The position numbers and the translations under genes were made by a program. A stretch of 64,000 bases of DNA from Lytechinus variegatus (taxonomy: Eukaryota > Echinodermata > Echinoidea > Temnopleuroida > Toxopneustidae). Under the pieces are notes generated by a model. It was not told where the DNA came from and made no database searches. It saw only the letters and a list, made by a program, of their open reading frames with translations. Where the stretch lies: assembly GCF_018143015.1 (NCBI RefSeq), contig NC_054755.1, forward strand, positions 8,611,124-8,675,123. Reading direction: 5' to 3'. Numbering within the stretch: the stretch's first letter is position 1; each line of letters starts with the position of its first letter. Below are positions 43,146-53,960 of this stretch, in pieces.

Positions 43146-43689
43146 AGAGGTCATCATTACTCAAGGAATAAAACGGCACATCAGTTAAAGTATTCACGGA
43201 AGTACAGTTAGTGTCTCAACATTCACTACTACTTTCGGCATTGAGTTCCTGTACAGAGATACATAGAAACACGAACACATAAAAACAAATAACGAATTCA
43301 TAAAAGTTCGAGAGAGGGCAGCATTTAGCAGAAATCTTCGTAGGCAGAGCGGACGAACGCGTCAGAGAGCAAAGATGGTAAACATACATCATTGATAATT
43401 ACTGGAGAGATGCCCAAAGAAAAAAATCAATATAAGAAATGCAAATGATGAAAAATAACGATAACCCCATACAGGTTGGCAAATAACAAGATTAAGCATA
43501 TCAATATAAGCAAAATCCATATTGTGGACATGAAAAGAGGCGACAATAATTTTTGCCACGTACAATTGAAAATAGATAAAATTGTTGCTGTTGCTAATTT
43601 TGGTAAAGACATGCAAACAGGCAATTTTCTCTGAAAAAAATATACACCAGAGCAATAAATACATAACAAAGGAGAGTACGCTATACCAG

Positions 43690-45590
43690 GCCAATCAATA
43701 CCAGTCAGCCAGTCTAAATGTTAAAATTCATGAAAACACAAGAGAAAATTGGCAATGAGCATTTTAAAAGCTTCCATGAAAGCAATGAAAAATACAAGAG
43801 CGTCGCTTAGCCAAAGACAAGCTATACTTAAACCGGTCAGGGTCGAACATTCACATTTGAATAAAGCAATCTCAATTGAGTCAAAGTATGTTTAGAGAAT
43901 GCATTATTATGACATAATCGGGAAAAGGCGTGTAACAAATGTACGATTAGAAACATGCATCAAAGTATTGAACAATGAATAACAAACAACAAAAAAACGG
44001 AGATAAAAAAAAGTCGAGGAATACCCATACTAACTAGGGTCTGGTATTCACATATGAACAAGGTACTTTCATGCTTATTAGGAATGGCATTGTTGTTTTC
44101 TTTTGTAAATGAATGTGGTAAAAGCTTACAAGCAAAATTATGCAACGATCGCTTGACCAGAACCAAGCATGCAATTTCACTACCCATAACAATTGGGATC
44201 TGGAGTTCTGGCCAAATGCATGCTTATATAGAGAAAGTGATCATTGTTGTCATTTTATAAGTATGAACAACAAAGGCATGCAAACAAGGCAATGTATATC
44301 GATAAATAGGCGATGGTACATCAATAATGAAATTTTATCAAAACACGCGCGGGAAATCGTTGAAAAGTCATTTCAAGAACAAAATACATTATAACATAAA
44401 GCACTGGATAACATTTTGAGGCGCTCATCCAAAACCGAGCGGCGCCCAAAACCAACCGATACTGCCTTTTACATTCAAACTTTAATTACCCCCAATTATA
44501 ATGCACTGCTTAAGAATGTGGTTGTTATGAACAGGGTAAATGCATGCAAGCGAAACAATTCGTAAGTTGCAATTATATCCAAAGGGAGAATGCATGAAAA
44601 CACGCGGGAAATTGTGAAACACAAAAGCATTTCCCCAAAACATGCGATAAAGCGCGAGATTGATGAAAGGAACATTATATTACTATGGACATTGCTCGGC
44701 CTTGGTTGACTACCTGAATATAGTCACCAAAACCGAGCAATGCCCATACCAACTGGATTCAGGTGTACATAAACAATTACCTCCATACATTCGTTGAAAC
44801 AGCCCAAAACATGCAATTAAAATATATTATCGCTCAACCAAACCGAGAAATGACCATACCAGTCAAGATTAGGACTGGTGTTCGCAATTTAACATCCTTC
44901 AAAACATGTTTTAGAAGAAGCGGTAATTGTCACTTTGAATAAAAGACAATGTAGAGTCATTCGAATAGATCAATCTTATGTATAATTTGGCGATGGCGCT
45001 TAAAATACTTTAAACGCGCGGGAAATTGCTTAACAAAAAAAAATCCGAAAGCATGCAATTAAAGCATTATAAAGCATGATTAATGAGCATCGTCCAACCA
45101 AAACCCAACGATTCCCAAACAGAGTCACGTTTTTAAAACTGAGCTATAATTATCTTTAATGGAGCCCTGAGAATGTCATCATTGTATTTGAGAAAATGAA
45201 CAAGGTAATGGCATGCAGTCGAAAATACATTCCTAAGTCTTGCAATTTATTGTACTGGGTGTTTGTTTACTGGGTCGAAAATATACTATGAAAACATTGA
45301 GCATTTCCGACAAACGTATAACAAAGCATTAAACATGGTTTAGGTGCAACGCCCAACCAAAGCGACCTACGCTATTTCGCCCAGAAAAGACATTCACATT
45401 ACTATATATACATACATGTTTTGTTTTTTTTAAGAGAAACCGAAAATTTGAATATGAACAGGGTAAAGGCATGCAAACATGTATAATAACCAATTCATCA
45501 CATGCAGGAAAACGCATGGGGGCAACGCCCAACCAGAACTGAGCGAAACCCATACCATCCAAGGTTTAGCGTTCACATCTAAATTATGAA
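43690..45590. repeat. Degenerate tandem array, roughly 250-350 bp unit
   Basis: Five or six times, in the same order, the sequence gives 'accaaaaccgagc.a.gcccataccaa', then a 'gttcacatt' block, then 'gaacaaggtaa.ggcatgcaa', then 'aaaacacgcgggaaattg', then 'aaaacatgcaattaaagcat'. The copies are strongly diverged and none has a sustained reading frame. The array lies inside the 6.45-kb insertion. Confidence 0.6.
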
Positions 45591-46131
45591 TTGCCCCCCC
45601 CCCCCATCTCATCAAAGGAATGAGATAGTCGTATCACATAAAAAAATACAAACACTCAAATGTATGCATAATGAAGTACATAATAGATGGTATACTTTAT
45701 TTCAACTTGGCATGTTTACACACGATAATATTACATCAATTTATGTGATGTTGGATGTTTAAAGGTATGCAGTGCATGAGAAGTACAAAACAAAGGGGGG
45801 GGGGGGGGTCACAGTGTATGTGATGAGATGGGCAATCTGGTTAAGAGATGCTTTAACAAGCGATGTCAATACGACCCAACTGTAGGGCATGCACATTATT
45901 TGAGCAAGAAAATTGCCCTATAAGGAAAATCAATTGTGCAGATGAAAAACCAGGCATATTCATGTCAATTGACATGCAAGTTATTTCTATTTAGAATAAA
46001 GGGAGGAACTATGAAAAGTAAAGCTGAATATCAACAGTACTAAACACATCCATTATTCTCTTGTTCATTTTTTCATGGTTATTGAGGGACGAATTATTAT
46101 TCAATCTTATATAAAGATTGAATTGAAGAGT
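45591..46131. other. Interior of the 6.45-kb insertion, nothing recognised
   Basis: Poly-C and poly-G runs and AT-rich sequence, no feature. Confidence 0.45.
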
Positions 46132-46638
46132 GTTAAAGGGAAAGCTCACCCCGAAGAAAACCCTGCTGCAAAAATAGCAGAAAAAACAATAAAAAAATAC
46201 TGGCGAAGGTCTGAGGAAAATCCATCAAAGAGTAAGAAATTTATTAGAGTTCAAAACTCTGGATTTGTGACGTCATAAACGAGCAGCTGCCCCATGTGTT
46301 ATGTAATATAAAATGTATGAATTTCAAATTTTGTATGGTTCCTGATGACTTAATTTTGTTTTCTTTTCATGATCTGGTGTGAAACGATTTGTCTATTGAT
46401 ATACAAAAGTTACAGTGAAAACCATTTTCAATTTTCTGAGAAAATGACATTTCATTGATTTTTTACCATTCGCTATGTAGGAATGCTGCTCGCACATGAC
46501 GTCACAAACGAAATAATTGAAATTCTAATAACTTTTCAATTATTTGATGACCTTCTCCCAAACCCCCGGCAATACCCCTCACTATTCCCTCTGCCATCCC
46601 CACAACAAACCTTTTGTCAGGGCGAACCTCCCCTTTAA
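46132..46638 (+). mobile_element. Complete MITE nested in the 6.45-kb insertion
   Basis: Left end 'gttaaagggaaagctcaccc', right end 'agggcgaacctcccctttaaa'-like. Inside is 'gacgtcataaacgagcagc', shared with 383-840. Confidence 0.78.
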
Positions 46639-47577
46639 ACCCAATTGTGAGGTTTAGTGCCCAGTGAAACATAATTTATAAAATAAGCATAAAAAAAACA
46701 TGTAGACATAAACGCTATAAGTTTCAAATTTGCATTCAGCAAGCAACATTATGAAATACTTTTTTGGGTTATCATTCATTACAATGAATTTGATAGTTAT
46801 CAAATTTTCTTACCATCAGTCAGACAGACCAACTAACGTTGTCAGAGACAAACATGAAAATATTTGATTTTACATACATATCAAAATGACAGGTCGACTT
46901 ATGGAAGGATGAATATTTTCAGTTTAACGGGTAAAAGAGCCTGTCAAATAAACATCGTACTGTGGTCGTGCCATAAATGCAAATTAACAACAACATTCAA
47001 CTGAGTTAGAGGAGTCAAAAACTATAGCCAAGGTATCGGGAAAACAGTTATTTAAAGTTTTATCAATAGCATGATTAACTGAGAAATACACGAAAAAAAG
47101 AAAAAAAAAGAATTGGCATTCGAAAATGCAATGTTCGCTAGGCATAGCGTTTACCTTTTTGGTTGTTGTTGCAAAGTTGAGCTTTTTTGGTTGTTGTTTG
47201 CATCTACAGGCACGTTTTGCACGAGAACAAGTGAATTGATACACAGAACTTTCGTCTTGCAAAAACCAATTCAAATAGTAATTTTCTTTTTAATAACGAA
47301 TATTGACGAATACATCATAATAAAACAAATTCAGATACATTTAAATGAGAAATTTCTGTACTAGGCCCATGCATGATATCCTTGTAATGAATATGTTCTA
47401 CAGCAAACGACATCGCTTATATAAAAAAAAGGGTTCAGTACAACAAAATGCTGGCACATTCATAGGTCTATTCGTTCCTACAAAAAAATGTTAGTGTTTT
47501 TAATTATTTAATTGTCCTTGTTATTTTTTAACGATTTGGACGAATATTGATGATATTGGCTATTTTCCGCCGCATTT
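46639..47577. other. Interior of the 6.45-kb insertion
   Basis: AT-rich; no domain or repeat recognised. Confidence 0.45.
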
Positions 47578-47826
47578 CTAAGTCGACTCCCATTCGATGC
47601 TTGTATAAGTCACTTGATTATTTCTGCCGCATTTCAAAATCAACTCCTTTTCGATGCGAGTATAAATCAGTTTCTTATGTCTGCTGCATTTTATTGAATC
47701 AACTCCTTTATCTGATACTGAAGGTTTTGAAGGTTTAGGTTGATTCTTTCCTTTGCGTTTGGTTTTAGGTTCGTTAGCTTTTCGTAGATTATAAGTAGAC
47801 TTCTTCGGCGATAAATGTTTACTCAT
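47578..47826 (-). CDS. Possible ORF1 start of the LINE-derived insertion
   Basis: Begins 'MSKHLSPKKSTYNLRK' and is Lys/Pro-rich ('KTKRKGKNQPKPSKP'), like the basic N-terminus of LINE ORF1 proteins. It then contains two related 19-20 codon repeats ('IKCSRHKKLIYTRIEKE' and 'LKCGRNNQVTYTSIEWE') and ends about 120 bp from the insertion's 5' end. The repeats come from a DNA tandem repeat of about 58 bp that continues beyond the stop. No firm domain match. Confidence 0.35.
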   Translation of the reverse strand: MSKHLSPKKSTYNLRKANEPKTKRKGKNQPKPSKPSVSDKGVDSIKCSRHKKLIYTRIEKELILKCGRNNQVTYTSIEWEST

Positions 47827-47948
47827 AACGATGAATTTATGTGCCACCAAAATGTAGATTACAAATGCATTTCTCAAAGTAGGTTTGAATTTAGCGGGCA
47901 AGAGCTCCCCAGAGACGCGTCCGTTCGCTACGAAGGCATGACGGTAGT

Positions 47949-48064
47949 CATGTTCTTAATAGGCACTAAATCAGTTACATAGGGATATCACATAGCACAC
48001 GAAAGGGTCACCAGTCGTGCGTAAAGTCATTCGTATCTTACGAACAGCTTTATGAAACGGGCTC
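47949..48064 (-). mobile_element. Split MITE, part 2
   Basis: 'catgttcttaataggcac' to 'acagctttatgaaacggg' continues the MITE half at 41433-41495 when the 6.45-kb insertion is skipped, with CATGTTC present at both joins. Confidence 0.85.
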
Positions 48065-49876
48065 CTGAAATATTACAAAGCCTTTGACCTCTTTTTTTTT
48101 GGTGGGGAAGGGGGTTGCTTGTCAGAAAATACTTGCCCCGCTTGATATATTTTTTCAGGTGCGTCACTGCCCATCAAAACAGATGGATGTACATGTATTG
48201 AATCCATTTGACACAGAAGATGATTTAATTGCATTATTTTTAAATAGATTTCATTCCATGGAATAGAGTACAGATATCATTTCATTACACATGATATACC
48301 TATTATTGTACTCATGCGTTTCCTTACCACTTCCCTCTCAAGTCTTCCGTTTTTAAATCCCCTCTCCCCTTCACCCCCCCCTCTCTCTCTCTCATCCACC
48401 TTTCATGATTGTCATTGTACAATACGAAGGACAGTTAATGCTTCGTATTGTCTCGGCAATAATCGGTCGCTTGGGGACCTAGTTACATAACCATTTTCTT
48501 GAAGTCTGAAAATCCATCAGCTCCACAAAACTTGACAAAAGGGGAAACCTGTTTCGTGATTCATTCGCTCTAGATTATTGTTAAGAGATACTGGGAAGTC
48601 TTCGTTCCTTGTAATATTCATTATAACTAACATCAGCACTGATTAGAATATCCATAGGACGAGTCCATTATTTAAATTGTGTAAACTGTTAAAAATAAAA
48701 ATCGGAAAGTTTTGTCGTCAGAAACAATGCTACTTTGTTGGCTCAAGATTATAGGCCTACAGATTTTTGGTTCGTCTCAAATACTTCAAAAATAAATTAC
48801 AGTCACTTTTAATAAGAAAGCAAGAATCATCCGCATGTGTTTAATTATACGCTTGATGTCGATAAATTTCACACCCCTCAGACGAATGTAGTTGTCCATG
48901 AGGTCGTCGAGTTTCATCTGGTGCGAGGATCCAAGCCTGGATGTTTTCATATTTTTAGCCAGAATATCGGACTAGATTTGGTCAGTAGTCGGAATTTATA
49001 AAATAGGCCTACTCAACAAAGGAAAGTGGAAAGCAGAAAAAATATTTGGATCTTCATCAAATGCTTACAAAGAAAAAAAAACGGTTTCTCTCAGAAGGTT
49101 GATTTCTCGTTGATATTCAGTGAGTACATTCGCAAGTTTTGGGCGCCCCTCCTTTTCATTAAATGAGAGAAGATACTTCGCATCAGTAATCAAACAACCT
49201 TAAATCACCGTCCAAGCTGAGTTCGGTAAGTATGACGCTCCTTAAGTTTTTTTAATTGAAAAGGAATTAATGAATATTCAAATCCTTTTCTGTTTTGGTA
49301 CTCGATAGTTGATGTATATATACACATGTATATAACATGACTGTGGATCTCAATGCCTTGGCATTCTGCACAAACATTTTTTCTGGGGAAGGGGACAGCA
49401 GCATGGCGTATTATGTGCAAGAAATTTGAAACTCGCGAGCGAGCCAGGGATTTTTTTTGCGTTTTTAAAATGATAATCTAATTTACTGACAGAGTATGAC
49501 ATCGTAACCACCAAATTAATGATATCACATTTCATCCTTTTTCATGTATTTTCTCCTTTGTATTTCTTGGTGGGACCTTACGTCGGAGACAGTGACCCAA
49601 AGCCCTCACCGCCACCCCATCTTCTTATGTTGATTTGAGTGGCGATTGGTCATCTTTGACTATTGTCGTCATTGACTCTATCTATAAAATCTCACTTCTC
49701 ACATAATGATATTATTACCAATATGATGTATACATAATTATATGAAATATTTTTCTTGTGCATCCTTCTAATATGACAAAAATAATTACAGTATCAACAA
49801 AAGTTTGTCGTAACTCTTGTTAAAAGGGCATACAATTATATCAAACCAATATTCACCAAAAACTATCTTATATACG
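48065..49876. other. Intergenic, no gene
   Basis: Contains a pyrimidine tract near 48360-48395. Open frames are short and featureless. Confidence 0.5.
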
Positions 49877-50092
49877 GTACGATGTGAAAGCCTATATGTA
49901 GTATCCCTAGCAGTTGAGTCTTGGAACTCTTGTTGGAATGCTCCCCGGGGAGTGGAGAAGGTGCATACATTGTATGCGGGCATGCAAGGATCCGATGACC
50001 GGGATAATAATATATCTGTAAAGCGCTTAGAGACGTCGTTCCGATGTATTAAGCGCTATATAAATGCGGAATATTATTATCATTACTCCATG
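49877..50092 (+). mobile_element. SINE (family A), 5'-truncated
   Basis: Matches the 3' two-thirds of the SINE at 24071-24405 ('gagtcttggaactcttg', 'aaagcgcttagagacgtcg', 'aagcgctatataaatgcgg') and ends in an ATT tail. The tRNA head is missing. Confidence 0.85.
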
Positions 50093-50759
50093 TGAATACT
50101 AGAAATGGTACCCGAGAAAAGAAAATTTAGGAGGGAAAAACATTTCTGTGTAGGTCTAAATGAAGGTCACCACTTGCAGAAGCGAAAAAAAAACCAGTCT
50201 CCTACATTTTGTCGGGGGAGGGGGCAGCACCCCTGCCCCACAGATAAAACAGTGGTGTATATAAGCCACTAACTGAATACAGAAATACAGCTTTATTTTC
50301 CTGGGTAAGCATGATTATCATTATAGCACACGATGGGTTAAGACATATTGTAATAGTGGAAAATGTTCCGTGTATTCCATCAAAACTGAATGTTTGTTGA
50401 TATTGGCACTGATCTCGCACATGATATATGCCATCTGAACAATAACTTCGTCATGTTCGTCGGGACTTCTCACATGGACCTACAACTTCTAATAAATAGG
50501 CGGTTTTGAAATCATAACTATTATTACGATCGGGCCAATAAAATTTGCACCACCAGCACCGATGGAGAAGGGTGGGGGAAACATAAGTTTTAAGATTTTT
50601 TTTAATTTTTGTTTCTGTAGACAGGATTTTTTAACGATTGCATGCGGAAATAGCGTTGATCTTTGATCGTTTCCTTTTTGTTAGTTGCCAGAAATATTTG
50701 CCCCCCCCCCGAAAGTCACTATTTTGCCACCTATTATATCATCTGACGTTGACTGGGGG
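50093..50759. other. Intergenic, nothing recognised
   Basis: No supported feature. Confidence 0.5.
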
Positions 50760-51005
50760 ACCAATTTGATCGATCTTTTTTCATCCAACAGTTTTCAGAT
50801 CTGAAAATTTGCTTTGATTTTGTTGAGTTGTCAGAAACTTTTACTGTGGTAACAGTCGGCTAAATCAGGACTTGTCAGATGAACGTCCGTATGGCAAGCG
50901 GTTTTAGCATTTAATCCTATTTCTTGATATAGGATATCAAGAAATAGGATTAAATGCTAAAACGGCTTGCCATACGCCCGACAAGTCATTTGATGAAAGT
51001 TTCGC
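50760..51005 (+). repeat. MITE of the 'GTCGGATAAAA' family carrying a hairpin
   Basis: 'ctgaaaatttgctttgatttt', 'tactgtggtaacagtcggct' and 'caggacttgtcagat' follow the order in 7290-7440; the right end is 'gacaagtcatttgatgaaa'. The segment between is replaced by the perfect-type hairpin at 50888-50976. Confidence 0.55.
50888..50976. repeat. Near-perfect 43-bp inverted repeat with 3-bp loop
   Basis: Left arm 50888-50930 and right arm 50934-50976 pair at 42 of 43 positions around the loop AGG. The arms start 'cgtatggcaagc' and contain 'catttaatcctatttc'. Confidence 0.95.
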
Positions 51006-51516
51006 TTTCCAGGAAGGCGAAAAATTGAAGGTTCAATCGTTTTCTCATTTAGTTTTAACCTCAATTCAGTTTCAGCTTGAAATCAGCGCAGTGGGCTATT
51101 TCTTGAACTCAACTATATTCATGATATTTGTAGATATTTTAACTGGTAAGTCATTGGAATTCGATCAGGCCTTTTTAAATTAGAACTGATTAAAAAAACG
51201 TAAAGCAGTGATGACGAATGGTGGAAATCAGGAGCGGGAAGGCAAGATGGAAGAGGGGGGGGTGGTAGGTATAATGGGCTAATATTTTACTTTGACTGAC
51301 ACAGCGAGTCGTGTACTTGTTCAATTTTTTTTATTCAATTTAGAGTTTCACTGGAGGTGTGTGTTATGTGGGATTAGGTGCATGTGGAGTATATTTTATG
51401 TGTGTGTATGTGCGTTTACTGCAATAAATCATCATACAAAAATAATGTAAACTTGTACGGATCTATGAAAATATTTTCGTAAACCACGCGGGGACGGGGG
51501 TTTCCCATCAAGCTGA
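51006..51516. other. Intergenic, nothing recognised
   Basis: Includes a short G-rich run; no gene. Confidence 0.5.
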
Positions 51517-51801
51517 GAGGAAACGTTAATATGAACATGAACCTACTAGGAGGTCCGTGATAAGAATAATAGTCAAATGAGGGGCCACAGGACTGTGGAG
51601 TGGGGCAGGGGCGAATACCCCAAATATATATACCCCAGAAGTGGTAACAGGAAGGAGAAAAGCATGGCCCTGGAAAGAGGGATCAAAATCACTGTTGGGA
51701 AGGACCCTCTCCTTTTTTTTTCGTTTTTTCTTACTTTTACTTGGCAAACTTTTTTTTAAACAAACCAGCACCCCTCGTTAACGATCATATTAACGTTTCC
51801 T
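51517..51801. mobile_element. Short element with 17-bp perfect inverted ends
   Basis: 'aggaaacgttaatatga' at 51517-51533 and its exact complement at 51785-51801. The inside contains AG-rich and T-rich stretches. No obvious target duplication. Confidence 0.65.
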
Positions 51802-53591
51802 CCCAAGCCCCTGCAGAAGATGGAAGATGGGGAAAGATCAGTATACTCATAAGGTAACTCTTCAGTACTGAGACACCTGAATCCTGCATGGCGCTGTCCC
51901 GGATTACCCCCCCCCCCCCTCACACACATACCCTTTCCCATCAGGACTCCAAAAATGAAGGTTCTGTCTTGGCACGAACAGCTCTTGACTGACCCCGTCT
52001 TGGAGGCTAATAAAATATTGTTCATAAATCGAGCTATCGGCAATGACATACGATGTAATTTCCTTCCGTCTTCGTGAGTGGCATGTCCCATGACCTCACT
52101 TAAAGACAATCCGAGTCACCGGATTCAACGATCTGTCCCCCGAAGCTTTACTTTTACTAAAGTGATGAACGAAGAACCAATTAGAAAGGAAATGTGTAAA
52201 GAAGACCCAGTTGCACGAGACATTGTGCAGGGAATGTGACAGTGATATTAATAAAGAAATAGAATTTAGATCATTACTTGACCTGTGCTCTCTCTCTCTT
52301 AACATCAGAAAAAGAAGGCAGTGGGTTTCTTGAAAGAAGCAATTGAAAGTACTATAAAACCTTTACAATATGGTCTCAAATACTATCAAACATTCAACAC
52401 TGTCTGTTTTCTGCGCGCTTCGCGCACAATTTTCTGTATTATAATATTCATTCGAAATTGAAGGGAGGCGTTTCGCTTCGAAGGTTCGGAAGTCAGAATA
52501 TACCCCCCCCCACACACACACAAAAAAAAAAGACCACGAAAACTTAGGCTTTGGGATTCCAAGAGCTGGTGACCCCGGAACAAATCACAACAGTGATATT
52601 GTTTTTTACATAATAAATTTCTTTTCGAGAGAGAGAGAAAAATGAAGGAAATGAATTCGACTGGAAAAGGTGAATTTGAAAAGTAACATTGAAACTCGAT
52701 TTGACCTTTCAACATCATATCCCACATTCCATTCCGTTTTCCGTTTACGTGGTATCGCTTTAATGCAACTGCGGCCAAATTTTCTCTGATAGCTATCTAG
52801 TCAAAATAATGTAAAGTTTAAGTTAACTTGGCATCAACTGAAAATATTCTTAAATAATCACTTAATACCACCCAGACTGATGATTAAATTAATGGAGTGA
52901 AATAATTCTTCTTTTAAATTGTGAATATTTATATGTTGAATGATTTATACAACAATCTCTTGTCGTGATTGTAATGCTTTCAAGGTATTACGGTAATCGG
53001 AAATAAAAGCTGATGATAATTTTATAACCTTGCCTTTTCTGACTCATACAAGGACTGATACAAAGGAACCATGGTATTGCAGGCGGAGAAGATATCAAAT
53101 ACGTCACGAAGGACATTGTGATGACCATGTTCTAAACAGCGATATTTAGTTACCTAGAGAGCGTGAGAATAAAAGAACACAGATAAAATGAACTGGGAAC
53201 GAAGTAGAAAAGGGCCAAAGAAAGAATAGGGGTGAGGGTCAAAGGAGGGGTTGAGAAAGAGATATAGATGAAGAGAAAGGGGGAGAGGAGGAATAAGTCA
53301 GATATAATAATTATAAAAGATATAAATATGAGATTAAAAAATATAACAATTTGAACATACTTGTAATTTCTACATTGTACAGCTTGCCCGAATGTGACTC
53401 TAGCTACTACCAAATAATTTCAAGGTCATTTTGGACGTATACCTCAGTTTTCTTGGTAATATGATATTGTAACATATTAATGAAGATAAATCAATTCGTA
53501 TTATAAAAACCTACTCTGAAGTATAAACCCAATAATATATATATAAAGCAATCGCTACTAACTATTGCTGATTTTCTTTTATCATTTTAAG
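51802..53591. other. Intergenic region upstream of gene B
   Basis: No gene recognised. The last part ('gctgattttcttttatcattttaag', ending at 53591) is a good 3' splice site just before the 5' UTR of gene B, so a non-coding first exon and the promoter probably lie somewhere in this stretch. Confidence 0.5.
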
Positions 53592-53630
53592 TGTAGAGCA
53601 CAACTGAGTGCTTTCTGCCCTTGACCGGAG
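53592..53630 (+). promoter_or_regulatory. Gene B 5' UTR, probably an internal exon start
   Basis: It follows a pyrimidine-rich acceptor ending in AG at 53591 and is 39 bases long before the ATG. This suggests a separate upstream non-coding exon. Confidence 0.45.
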
Positions 53631-53960
53631 ATGGCGCCCTGGTTCTATCAGCTCATCTCTTCTGTCCCACTCCTCTGCATCGTTGGCCTCACCCTGGGCT
53701 ATGTTCCCGTCAACGAGCGACCCGTGCGCATCCCTGATCGGACCCGCCCCATCGACCGCCCATCGCCGATCTCTCGTTATCCTTCAAGGCCGCTATCCCA
53801 TCAGCCGGGGCCGAGCATCCGGAGCACATCCACATCCAACTTTCCTTTCCTTGTGATGGCCGGCGTCAACAGACGTCTGGATGCTCTGGAGGTCCGCAAC
53901 ACGGACACAGAAAGGGAAGTCGACGAGTTGTCAGTGACAGTCTCTGAAGTACAAGACCAG
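53631..53960 (+). CDS. Gene B exon 1: signal peptide, Pro/Arg-rich segment, first coiled coil
   Basis: 110 codons, ending in phase 0 at donor 'gtatgc'. Combines what gene A splits into exons 1 and 2. Confidence 0.9.

Larger units (their letters stand above)
41496..47948 (-). mobile_element. 6.45-kb LINE-derived insertion with 7-bp duplication
   Basis: It is flanked by CATGTTC at 41489-41495 and 47949-47955, and splits a MITE whose halves align to the intact copy at 16866-17026. In minus orientation its 3' part (41496-42000) resembles the 3' UTR of the LINE at 3079-5427 ('attcactcaaaagcatagcttg'), and a C-terminal peptide 'SFKRKLKNFLLQSY' (about 42000-42062) matches that LINE's 'SFKRKLKFILLQSY'. 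At the far end, a frame at 47578-47826 could be the start of an ORF1. No reverse-transcriptase core was found between. The middle holds a foldback element, a MITE and a degenerate tandem array. It looks like a non-autonomous LINE derivative. Confidence 0.7.

Noticed and set aside
51756-52109. 117-codon minus-strand frame
   Set aside because: No recognisable domain; it runs through a poly-G/C stretch and part of an inverted-repeat element.
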